This document shows, in pieces, positions 35,470 to 46,182 of a stretch of 64,000 bases of DNA. Below the pieces are notes generated by a model. It saw only the letters and a list, made by a program, of their open reading frames with translations. It had not been told where the DNA came from and did no database searches. The position numbers and the translations under genes were made by a program. This DNA comes from Branchiostoma floridae (Eukaryota; Chordata; Leptocardii; Amphioxiformes; Branchiostomatidae), in assembly GCF_000003815.2 (NCBI RefSeq), contig NC_049991.1, positions 3,397,667 to 3,461,666 of the forward strand. The letters run 5' to 3'. Positions within the stretch are counted from its first letter, which is position 1, and each line of letters starts with the position of its first letter.

Positions 35470-36945
35470 TTGACAGATTTACTGTAGCATTTACTGTAAA
35501 TCAGGAAATTTTCTGGTTGGGTTTTGCTTTTGTGCTTTGATAATTATCAGTGGTACATGATGTAGCTCTACCTCAAATCTATGGCAATGCAAATGTCTCC
35601 CTTGTATGACAACTATTGTAAAGAATTGTTCCAACAGTGTATTAAAGGCATACTACGCAGTTTTTTGCGCTCAAATTTGAAATATTCTAGAATTAAGAAA
35701 TATCAGATTTACTACTACTTTTTGTCACTTTTTGACACTTTTGTGTCATTATTTCACGTTTGCAACGTAAAGGATTAGCCTACAAACATTCCGCTCTAGG
35801 CACCCTGTAACCTTGTGTCCCCCCAAGTTAGACCCTCCAGGTCTTGCTTGCCACAGGTAGGTCCCCCGGGGTGGGGTAATCAGTTAGCACATGCATGGCA
35901 GACTGCAGATAAAGAACACAATTGAGATCTTCTTTGGAAACACCTATATCTAATCATTCTAAAATAGCATATAATCATGAACTTATTAGTCTATTTTGTA
36001 GGATATCAACAAGCTAAGGTCATATTCCCTTCAAAACTGCAAGAAACCTTGTACAGAAAGCTTGTCTACTGTACTCAGAGGAACTGTCAACTGGCCCCCC
36101 ACTGGGAAGCCAGGCTGATAAGCAAGAAACAACAACACACAGAGGCAGTAACCAGCCTGTGCCCATCTGTTTCTTGGAAGTCAAAGATCACAATTTTTAT
36201 ACATCATGCTTATGTGGTGCATTGATGTCGCAGCATCTCACCATGAATATTGGTATACGCAATGCTATAGGGTTGATTGAGCTAACAATGTAAAGAAAAA
36301 GTTGGAAAAGCTACTTTTTGTTTTGTTCAAAAATCCCGTAGTATATACACTGTAAAAAAACTCCTTTTTTGTACTTGATTTAATGCACAAATGCAAAATA
36401 AAACCATTACATTTGTATGAGAGTAAATGATTTTTTTCAGCACTGGCAGACAAGAATTAGTTCCATATAGCCTGTAAACTTAAATCCAGCTGTATAGCTA
36501 TAACACCACCGCCCTAAAAAAAACTGAAACACCAAAACAAACATTCCAATTCAGCCCTACTCTACCCAGGGTTATACACTTGTATTTGTCCTTAGCAAAT
36601 ACTAGTATTCAAAGTCTTTGTTGCCATCTTAGCTATTGATTTTACTGCTAAAAGGCTCAGTCAGTCCTTGGTCAGTCTAAAAGGCTCCTGAATGAAAAAA
36701 AAAAAATTCAAGACAAGGCCTAACTAACTCATGTTCAGGTTCAGGTCCGGATTCAGGTTCAGAGGTTTAGGTTTAAGTTCAGTCTGGACTGGAACCCATG
36801 GCAAACATATACAAAATATGCCATCGCAAGGACGTTGTACAATTCTTGTGACCGGGACTTTAACATATAGAATCCGGCAGGCATAATCATACTTATCTAA
36901 AGGACAGGGTACCAATATGTCATGTGTGTGATAGCTTTTTTCCGT
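35470..36945. other. Intergenic, no gene seen
   Basis: Random short ORFs only. A fragment near 36735-36785 repeats CAGGTTCAGGTCCGG motifs related to the TAGGGCTGGG hAT family. Confidence 0.45.
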
Positions 36946-36958
36946 CAATGGTCTAGAA

Positions 36959-37386
36959 TAGGGCTGGGTACCGGTACAGAAAATTCAGGTCCAGGTCTGG
37001 TTCAGGTCCAAAGGATCCGGTCCAGGTCCGGACCTGAACCTGGACCTGATTCAGTATGACTCATACCAATGGTCCATTTCACTACCAAGAAATCTGTTTG
37101 GTGGGGTATTAGACTTACACTGGCGTTTTAAAACACTACAACGCTAACTGCACCTGTGCGATTGACTGTAAACCTTGGTAGAAATTACTATAAACTCTAC
37201 TCTACTTCCCTCTTGTCATTTTCTTCCAACTGCAAGCGCCAAAACGTGTGAATGCCTGATAAAATGATATGTTAATTTTCGGTCCAACATCCGGTCCACC
37301 TAATTTTTTCAGGTCCAGTTTTTCTGGACCGGTCCAATAAGAAAAACCGGTTTTGTACCGGTACGCTGTACCGATACCCAGCCCTA
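36959..37386. mobile_element. hAT-like element, TAGGGCTGGG family, 8-bp TSD (copy 2)
   Basis: GTCTAGAA at 36951-36958 and 37387-37394 flanks ends TAGGGCTGGGTACCGG and CCGATACCCAGCCCTA. Most intact of the three copies. Confidence 0.88.
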
Positions 37387-37695
37387 GTCTAGAACAAAAA
37401 GAAGACTACTAGATACTCTATAGGAGAGAGACAGCTTTTTACATTTTGTCCATTTCCCATTTTGTGTACAGGTACACAGCACTATAGCCATCGGTGATTT
37501 CATCACATCCTCTCAAAGATGTAGTGCTAGTAAGGTGTACCTAGATACCCGGATACCATCTTCATTCCCATGAAGTCGTACGTCATGTTCGAGTATTCCC
37601 ACTTATTATCTAAAGTCTGGATTTGATTGAAGTACTAGTAGTTTGAGTTTCTAACTGACTGCGGTAGAACATTCCAGTCTTTGACAGCTGTGTAA

Positions 37696-37907
37696 TACTG
37701 TGAATGCAGAAATGTTCGCGGTGGATTAATGTTCGCGGTTTTCGCGTTGGCCATTTCACCGCGAATTTAAAACCACCCCGAACATTTTTCTAGGGCATTA
37801 AGATACTAGAGTGCATGGTGCTACCGCGAAATTAAAACCACCGCGAAAAGTCCTTTTTCCCGCTACCGCGAAATTAAATCCCCGCGAACTTAAATGCATT
37901 TACAGTA
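37696..37907. mobile_element. TACTGTAAATGCAG-family MITE (best copy)
   Basis: Ends TACTGTGAATGCAG and TGCATTTACAGTA, with at least six CCGCGAA or TTCGCGG motifs inside. Probably TA target duplication. Confidence 0.78.
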
Positions 37908-37909
37908 CT

Positions 37910-39230
37910 AAATGTCTGCCCTGCATAGCTATTCCCTGCTTCAACTATAAGACTTTGGCTTCTTATTTTACCCTCAGCGTGACTGGTGAAGAGCATACCA
38001 GTACTGACTTAGTTGGAACTGTACAAATACATAAGCTTTAGGTGCCACGTAGTACTTGTAATCTTAGTAAGTACTGGGATACTTGAATGCATTTTAAACA
38101 CGTCCAATTTTTGTCTGTGTTGTTGCTCTAGACTACACTTTGTTTCAAGGAGTTAACTAGCAAAATTTGGGTAATTAAGTCAGCTAATTGCCCTGATTAA
38201 TGTGTTGATTGTAGACAAGTACATGACTCTGCACGCTAACAGAAATATTCTTATTCTTAATGTCCTTCAACCCCTTCACAATTTAATTACTGTAAAGCTT
38301 AGAATGTTCACACTAGTTTTACTTTGTGGTGACCACTCCACCGCATATTCATGACACTGATAATAAAGGTTTCCAACATATTGCCAACGTATTGGAGAAT
38401 TGTTTCAATGACGTGTACTTTAAAAATCGCAAAAAAACAATGGCAAAAGCACACTTGACAAACAATCAGTAATACTGAGCACTGTAAAAGAGCCCAACCC
38501 AAAAAAGAGGATAGGCTATAATGCTAAGTAAAAGGGGTTATACACTCCATTTGACAAAAACAAAACACTTTCATTCAGTTGACCTGTCAAAGCGACTGTG
38601 TTTGCCATAAGGCTAAAAAAATCACCCACCCTTCTTAATTTAAAAAAATAAAATGATGGCTAGAAAAAAGTGGGAAAATTACTATGGTTATGTAACATCA
38701 ATTATATCGTTCTGTGAACCAGAATATATTTTCCTGCACTGATTTTGCCAGAGGGCATATTTTTTACCGTCAAAAATCTCAGCAATTGTATATAATTATT
38801 TTCCTTATACTTAATCACAATGGACTCCAGTAACGTTGAACAAATCTTCTAGCCAATTGTTAGGCTATGACTATGAGTTTCTTTGTACTTATTGATCGTT
38901 TAGTGCGAGCTGGAACAGGTTTAGTTCAAACTGTAGTGTTGTATACCTGTCCAACCTGTTACCCCAGTATGTACAGGCTGCTGACGTGTTGGGCTAAACT
39001 CAATAAATGAGTGGGGAGGGGGGCACAAGCGGCGACTACAAAACTACGCCTTTAAACTACAAAAGAACACTCAAATTAAATCTCCCATGTTATAACACAC
39101 TGATTTTAACTAGTCAGTGAGATATCATAACATAAAGCGGCCAAAAATAATCGTTTTCTTGTCTAGAAACCGCCCGGAAATTTGATAAATGAATTTTCGA
39201 CGCTCGAGCTGTCGACAACTAGTACGGTAT
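37910..39230. other. Intergenic, no gene seen
   Basis: AT-rich sequence with no supported exon or bounded repeat. Confidence 0.45.
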
Positions 39231-39374
39231 GTTTCTACGGCTAGCATCGCTTCACCGAAGGAGGAATATAAGTTATACTTAACCCCTGGTATGCCAAGGG
39301 GTTACAGAAGGTAACCACATCGCGTTAGGCTATGCTAGTGGAAGGAAAATATGGTTAAACCGGGAAAATGTTAG

Positions 39375-39445
39375 GACTAATAAGAGAAATCTTTTATACG
39401 CACCCGCCATGTTGGAAACCTGCTCCTCCCACAATGCTCCGCGCG
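39375..39445 (-). promoter_or_regulatory. Possible SLC35A1 promoter
   Basis: On the minus strand a YY1-like CCAACATGGCGGG (near 39400-39412) is followed by TATAAAAG (about 39391-39398), close to a local CpG-rich patch. It is the only promoter-like patch between the SLC35A1 start codon (33828) and the MBL gene. A 5' non-coding exon would be needed to link it to the gene. Confidence 0.3.
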
Positions 39446-39531
39446 CCCACTATTTTTATCCTCCCAGGGGAATAGAGGGAAAGTAACAGGTGTCATCATA
39501 GACAACATGGACGGTCCCAGACAGACAAATA

Positions 39532-39935
39532 AGGCCACATCAAGTAAATTGTATGGATGACATCCTATGCAGACTGTAAAAATAATGAGATAGCGCAAAA
39601 AAAGAACTATGGTTAATAAAGATAAAAAAATTAGAGACACCATTATTGTTTATTGCCTATTTAAACGTCTTAACAAGATTTGAAGTGACAAAAATATAAA
39701 ATGTGGCATCACAACTAACAAGGCATTCATTCCTAGGCCTGTATTAAGGAAGCGAACTAGTGTAGTAAAAGTGATTGATACTAGTGTGGTACACTGGTAT
39801 CGCTTGTCAGGTTGGCAACTACATTCATGGCTTCGATATTGGTGTCACTTTTACAACTATGAAACAAGTTTCACTTCTGCAACTATAGTCATGGCTACCT
39901 CCCTAGTGTCACTTCAACAAGAATCTGACCATCCC
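39532..39935. mobile_element. One-ended fragment of the AGGCCACA...GGATGACATC element family
   Basis: AAGGCCACATCAAGTAAAT followed by TATGGATGACATCC matches the inverted right end of the element at 51473-51975, and the tail (39750-39930, repeated TAGTGT..GTCACTTTT motifs) matches its interior. The other end is absent. Confidence 0.55.
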
Positions 39936-41025
39936 TGAAGAAGAACAACATCTTGTTGTTGTTTTTTCCCCTTTTAGTACCCCCAAGGTCCTAGAAAGAT
40001 GCATGCCAGAATGAGTTATAAAATTTCATTTCCTGTCGTGCTATATGCATTCCGTTGCCTTATTGGAAAAGGGATGGACAGGGAGAAATTCACAATAATG
40101 AATTAACAATAAATTCACAAAGACTTTTATAATTTGACGGAAGTATTACATGTAGATGTTCATACACATAACACAATTCGAAGTTGTCGAATTTTTCGCA
40201 TATGAATGCTAGTGAAGAAGTTCTGTGCGATGAAGTGATACCATTAAACACGAAAATGTCACATTTTCCTTTATTCAATATTTCAATCACGGGATAGATG
40301 ATAATTGCGTGCAGTATTGGTAAGCTCAAACTTCTAGTACATCTCACGAAAAATGTTAATGACTGAATGTATCATCAAGCAACGAGTATAATGTTGATAA
40401 GGGATTGCTTGCTATATTTCCTCTATATTTTCAAGAATAAAGAAACAACAATTGTGTACGACATTAACAAGCTTAATCGTAGTTTGACATATCTTGAAAA
40501 AATACATTATGTATCAAAACTTGCTGAATTGCACAATTGGAATCAAGCATAACTATCTTCACCGCATGGCTTATGTCACCGTTAGATGATTACTTTTAAG
40601 AATTAAATGGCTTTTCTCCTACTTATTAGTATTTTCAGGGAGTACGAGGGGTATTTCACCTTAGTTATGACGTCATTTCATACACTGACTTCCCGTTTTG
40701 GATATCTGTTTATAATGATTTTACACTATGAACGAGCTCTCAATCTTTATTCACATTGCACTAGAATGTTGTATTGTAATTACTAATGGTGCGTCAAGAA
40801 CAATATTACAATATGTATAAAGTACTGATAGTAAATCTTGTCTAATTTGTGAACTTGGTGAAAATATGAACGTTGACGTTATTAACATTTATGATCAGTA
40901 TAGAAAATAAACATACAGCTTTTCAGCGCCGTTTGGTAACCAATAAGAACAATCAACACTAAGATAACGTAGTATGAACTAAGAACCATTGGCATACATG
41001 GGGAACTCATTCTTAGGGGCTTTTT
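39936..41025. other. Intergenic, no gene seen
   Basis: AT-rich with no supported coding region. It should include the 3' UTR of the MBL-fold gene at its right edge. Confidence 0.4.
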
Positions 41026-41031
41026 TATTCG

Positions 41032-44000
41032 TCAGTTCTCGGAACACTCCTTTTGCCCCGACCACAGTGTGTAGTACTGTCCCCGCTGTAAGGGCCTGAG
41101 TGAGCTGTCCTCTGTTGTATACTCTGCTGTGGTGCCGTACCCTATCACGTACACGGCACCGGGCTTCTTCTACGTATATGAGGAAATATAATTAACATAG
41201 CATACATGTTATTTACATGAAAGTTCATCTGTGTTGGTAAAAGACATTATGAAAAAAAAAACTTCGCGCAATGGACCCGTCTACTGTAGCTACGTGATGT
41301 TGGAAACACGTGACTGACAGGGTCGAAGGTGCCAGATAGCCTGTGTCGCCCCCCGTCTCTGTTCAGTGTTGCTGCAGTCACGTGTTTCCGATGTCACGTC
41401 CACGAACTGCAGTAGACGGGTCCATTCCGTAGTCAAAGCTGGGTAAAAATTTGGATAAATCCCAACTATCTTTACTATTGGCAAAGTTTGATTTTTTAAA
41501 CACGTATATGTAATGACATACATGCAATGGCATGGCGTGTTTCCAACCGAATTCGATATTAACTTCAACAATTGAATTAAGAAAGCACGGATAGATTAAA
41601 AAAAAATACATTCCATAAAACTCACCTCTCGGGTTTTCAAGTAGGCTGAAATCTCATCAAACTGAAAGAAAACAAAACGACATACAAATACGTATAAACG
41701 TGTGATAGGTGTTAAAGTTTATTCTGAAAAAAATTGCAATAAACGTTTCTTTAGTTCAAAGTTTGGCCTCGACTTGGCTCATTAATTTCAATAAGGCCAT
41801 GTTGATTTGATTATATGGATGACATCCTCTGGGAACTCCAAAATTGATGCGAGCGAGCGAATAAAAAAAAAGTTTGGCCAAAAAAAAAGTTGCCCTCAGT
41901 ATGAAATCAAAGTGGCCAGGAAGGTTAAACATAGGACTAAACACACATAGTATGGTATACCAACAGTTAGGTGTGGGGAACAGTACATCATACAGGTGCA
42001 AAACATTTTTTTTCTTGGACCAATCCGAAAAGAACAGACCTGAAAAAAATCAGAGGAACAGGTTTCGCCAATTACAAAATAGACACACTATGCCGGCAGG
42101 CATTTGGGGTCTTACCGGGGGCCAAGGAGACAACAGAAGTCAAGTAGAGTTTATTGTCAATTGTACCAAGTTTCTACAGTCAAAGGAACAGAGACAGTTA
42201 GCCTTTATTACATGGAGATAAGATTTTAAAATGCCATTGGGAGTCCAATAATCCACCAAACAGATTCCCTTGTAGCAAAATTGACAAATTACCATTATTT
42301 TGAGTATTGTCAATTCTCAAGTTTCCACAGACAATCAGGTCCAGGTTCAGGTCTGGATCTGGAAATGATCCTCTGGACCTGATCATGAACATATACCTGA
42401 ATTTTCTGTACTGGTACCTCTCCCAACCAACAATAGATTTTTTTTTTCTTTCTTTCCTTTCACATCTTATTCTTTGACTTTATTTTGGCATTCTATGGCT
42501 TAGTTATTTGTTTTCTGATCCTTTTTTTCAATCTATGGAATATTTGTGCTCATTTTACAGCTGCTTTACAGCTGCTTTGTGTGGTCAAAAACTTTTTTTT
42601 TTTTTGGAAACGGCCGAAAATTGGTGCGAGCGCGGATGTCATCCATATAATCAAATCAACATGGCCTAAGTACATTAGAAAGTCACAGTACTCAATACAA
42701 ACATATTTGTGTGTGCGCTATAAAAGCTGTCAAAATCTCCTCAAAACGATGATTCAAACAGTAAACGCGCTCTACTTTGTAAAGCTTAGAGTTGTCCTGT
42801 CTCTTGCTAAATCTTGAAACATTATCTCTTAACGACAGAAGAAGAAAACATCGACATGTCATTAAAAAATATCAGGACAAATACACCTCACCGACGCGTG
42901 CCATTTTGAGGACGGGGTCCGACCGTCCACCACCACAATCGGGGCCTCGAAAATTCTGTCGTACAACTTCGGCGTGAAGCCGGAATCTGCCGAGAAGCCG
43001 AGGATCAGTTCGTCCTTATAGTAAAGCAGAAATCCTGAAAGAGTACAAAAGGCGTCAGAATGTCTGTACTAAAACATTCTCAACAAAAGGATACTGAATC
43101 AGATTATTACTATGAAATTATCATTATTAATTACTTTTGCTAACTAATTGCGCTTACGTCGACAATTATGTTTTAGTCTAGACGTACGTATTGTATTGCA
43201 TTGCATTGCATTGTATTGTATTGTATTGCATTGTATTGTATTGTATTGTTAAGTCTTCCATACCGTAGCATGGTAAGTCGTGCTGACTCTCAACTGCCTG
43301 GAGTTTGAAATTCTTGACGACATCAAGATACATGGGGTCACCTTCGGGGTCACAAATCAGCCAATCAGCTATGTCATCCTAATGATTAACATGAAGGATG
43401 CAATGACGTCATCAATGCGAGGAATGCAGTAATTTTATAGTTGCAGATACTTCCAGGAAAGTATACACAAAAATCATTCCTCTTAGTAGCGTTCTTGCTG
43501 TTTGTATTTTTACAACACTCTGATTAAAAGCAAGGAAAATATATTACAGTGGAAGGCTTTTAGCACCAAGGACAGTGCTTAAATGAGCCCTAAACTCCAC
43601 AAGAGGGATTTGTTTTCCAATAGATACCGATCTTAGGAAATAAGACACACATTATACGATAAAGCATGCTACAGTGAACAGTGGACCACGGCTTAACGTC
43701 CCGTCCTATGGATTGCAACCCTTTCCGGTAGCGTGCGCGCCGGGTTTCTATCTAGTTCCAGAGGCAGAGCCGCTAAACAGTGGACCACATAAGCCACCCG
43801 CCAAACAAACTATTGAAATGATCATTCAAAGTTTCCTCGGTAATACGTATCTTCCAACACTTTTATCAAAATAAGTTTTAAATGGAAGGCATTCAGCACC
43901 AAGGACAGGGAGAATACAAGGTACTATTTCCAACGGTTTCAATAGGGGAGGGTTTGCTTGTACTAAAACTTACGGGTGGTATCTGATTCGCCATCTCGCT

Positions 44001-45798
44001 CAAACGATGGACCTTGAGCGGCTCTTGAACCTTGGGTCCGCAGAAGAGTTTGAGCTTCGGCTTGCCGGCCAGCAGGCGTCTCTGTGCGGCTCCTCCCAGT
44101 ACCAGGGGCAGCTCCCCCGCGTGGTCACTGTGGTTGTGCGTTATGAACATCGCATCAGGGAACTTCTCAGGGTCTGTGGTGAAGAACGTTGATTTTGAGA
44201 TGATTATGAGTTGCAAATCAATAACTAATGCTTCTGTCACAATTGGACAAAGGGGCCCCGCCGGGTAGTTTGCGGGCTGTGTTTTTAATGCATTTTCGGG
44301 CGTGACCCCTAGGTGTTACCCGCCGGACGTCCTATGGCTACCGGTCTATTTTCGGGCATGGCCGGGCCCCGGGATTTTCGTAACTGAAATTAAAATCAAC
44401 CCGGTACTCGGCAACAAATAGACGCCATGACCTTATCGGGAAAACAAATGCCGAGTGGTGCCGTTTGGTTGACAGCTAATGGGAGGCCAAACCCAGAAAA
44501 GTGGAAACCTCAGCTCGATCTAGCATAGAATCGCCTATCTATTGTTTTCTTTAGGTAAAGCCTATTTTCTAATTGACTGACAGTTGGCTAGGAAAAATTC
44601 TCTATGAGAAGAGAATGTTAAAAAAAAGTTTCAAGAAAACAAAAGTACATGTATGATGGGTTAGACACGTCTACGAGAATACAGTGTTTTAAAAAGATGA
44701 ATAACTAAATCATAGGCAAACAGCAACATCTCTTCATTTTCAATATTATATAGGAATACAAATGGTCAATCATCCTATTGAGAAAGTAGTGAAAATAATC
44801 CTTACTTATTGAGTGCAGAAGAGACTGTGTGACGCCCAGCCCCGCGTCCACCAGTAGTACAGGTGTGGAGTTGTGCAGGATCACCATGGAGGAGCTGGGT
44901 TCTCCCGTCATTACGGCTGTGGGGAGGACAACATTACATTACAAGAGCGACCTCTATCGGTATTGCTTATTACTGCAGCTCATAGCACTATCATGACTTT
45001 CCAGGACCCTTTGTCTTGTATCTAAATTCATATAGAGCTTGTTTGTTTGCTGAGGCGGCGGCAGCAAATTTTGAATGAGGACGAAATGATATTAATGCTG
45101 ACCGAATTTTAAGCATATGGAGTCATACATACTTCCCCAGAAAAGTTTTGAAAGCTTGACCTCTGAAACGCCTTTCCCTGAATTTTGTGGGGCACATTTT
45201 GCTTGTAGTATGAGCTACGTTTGATGACATTTCTACAAGTGAAGAAATATACAAGGCTTTAAGCTTGACTCTTTTTGACAAACATATCTTTAAGGGAAGG
45301 GATACCGTGTAGCTTACATTAAACAAGGGACTTACATGTATCCGAATCTATCTGAGCATTTCTAAGGGCACAACATGAGAAGGAAGCTGCACTAACCACA
45401 TGGGTACCTTGCTTTCAATACGGCATTTGTCCATCATAGTAACTTCTGAGTAACACATACTAGCTTTAATGTTTATACTATTTCAAAAATAAAACTGTAA
45501 TTGTTCAATTGAAAGATAAAGTACAGTTACCTGTCAAGCCCTTGCCGGTTCCAAGACAGAGTAGTTGGATGACGTCACAATCTTGAGACACCTCCCCGCA
45601 CGGTTTGACGTTTTCGTCTGACTCGGAAGTCTCTGGCTTAGTCTGTGGTAGAATGTTAGAATGTTTAAACTTGTTACTGTTATAATTGCTATTTTGTGGG
45701 CAAACGATTACTCTATCTTCGCAGCCAGACGCTGAACCGTGAGGATTTTCAATAGGTGGGGCTAAATCGCAAGAGTCAGGATCGGAGCGAGCTGCCAT
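41032..45798 (-). CDS. RNase Z-like metallo-beta-lactamase-fold protein, 7 exons
   Basis: Exons (minus strand): 45798-45531, 44916-44806, 44173-43974, 43378-43264, 43034-42892, 41661-41626, 41169-41032. Phases join into 1011 nt (336 aa plus stop). The order of motifs is that of RNase Z-type MBL hydrolases: LGTG (82-85), LLVDAG with Asp113, THNHSDHAGELP with His139, His141, Asp143 and His144, then VESQHDLPCYG with His226, LGFSADSG with Asp248, and SSKWHAS with His277. The usual final LTHFS-type histidine appears as VIGYG. Such proteins are metal-dependent hydrolases of RNA, DNA or small phosphoesters; the substrate here is unknown. Residues 1-70 are polar and unlike the fold. ATG 45798 is the first Met of the exon, but TGC-CGA just before it is in frame with an AG acceptor, so this exon may instead continue from the SIR2-like gene upstream. 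Confidence 0.78.
41270..41426. mobile_element. Foldback MITE in an MBL-gene intron
   Basis: AATGGACCCGTCTACTG at the left is perfectly inverted at the right, and GGAAACACGTGACTG is also shared by both arms. About 50-60 bp arms around a short loop. It lies 100 bp from the last exon. Confidence 0.75.
41794..42667. mobile_element. AGGCCATG-ended TIR element hosting a nested hAT copy
   Basis: AGGCCATGTTGATTTGATTA and its inverted copy (ending 42667) are perfect, followed by TATGGATGACATCC on the left and its inverse on the right. A TSD is not clear. Single ends of the same family occur at 46680-46716 and near 62345-62380. Confidence 0.75.
41968..42426. mobile_element. TAGGGCTGGG-family hAT copy 3, nested, degraded
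   Basis: CCAACAGT at 41960-41967 and CCAACAAT at 42427-42434 match at 7 of 8. Ends TAGGTGTGGGGAACAG and GTACTGGTACCTCTCCCAA align to copies at 19814 and 36959, with extra internal sequence. Confidence 0.65.
43186..43250. repeat. (ATTGT/ATTGC)n microsatellite
   Basis: About 12 pentamer units mixing ATTGT and ATTGC, in an intron of the MBL-fold gene. Confidence 0.9.
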
Positions 45799-45989
45799 TC
45801 GGCACTAACTCAGGTGACCCCAATACGACTGTCACAAGGGCCTGGAGTAGTTGCTATTCGACGCAAAATACTGGTACATAAAATCTATATAGACAAAATA
45901 AAAGCGAGATGATAACCATTCTAAATCTATTTCAACTCAACGTTATATAAAGCTATTTGAAGCATATGGCTTTCGTGGTACTGTTTCTC

Positions 45990-46125
45990 TGCTTAGCACT
46001 CAGCACTAATAAGGAAGAGTATGGCAGCTAAACACACTTCACTACCAGCGGACTAGCCCCCTGCTGCTTGCACAAATGTGTGGCCCAAGGGCTACAGAAA
46101 TGGATAAGGGCACCAACCTTCAGCA
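45990..46125 (+). repeat. SINE-like body fragment
   Basis: CTGCTTAGCACTCAGCAC and the following ~120 bp match the body of the SINE-like copy at 5235-5400. It sits in the short interval between the SIR2-like and MBL modules. Confidence 0.55.
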
Positions 46126-46182
46126 TCTGTTACAGATGTACGGACAACTTTCTAACACTATCATTCACATACGACAAACTAC

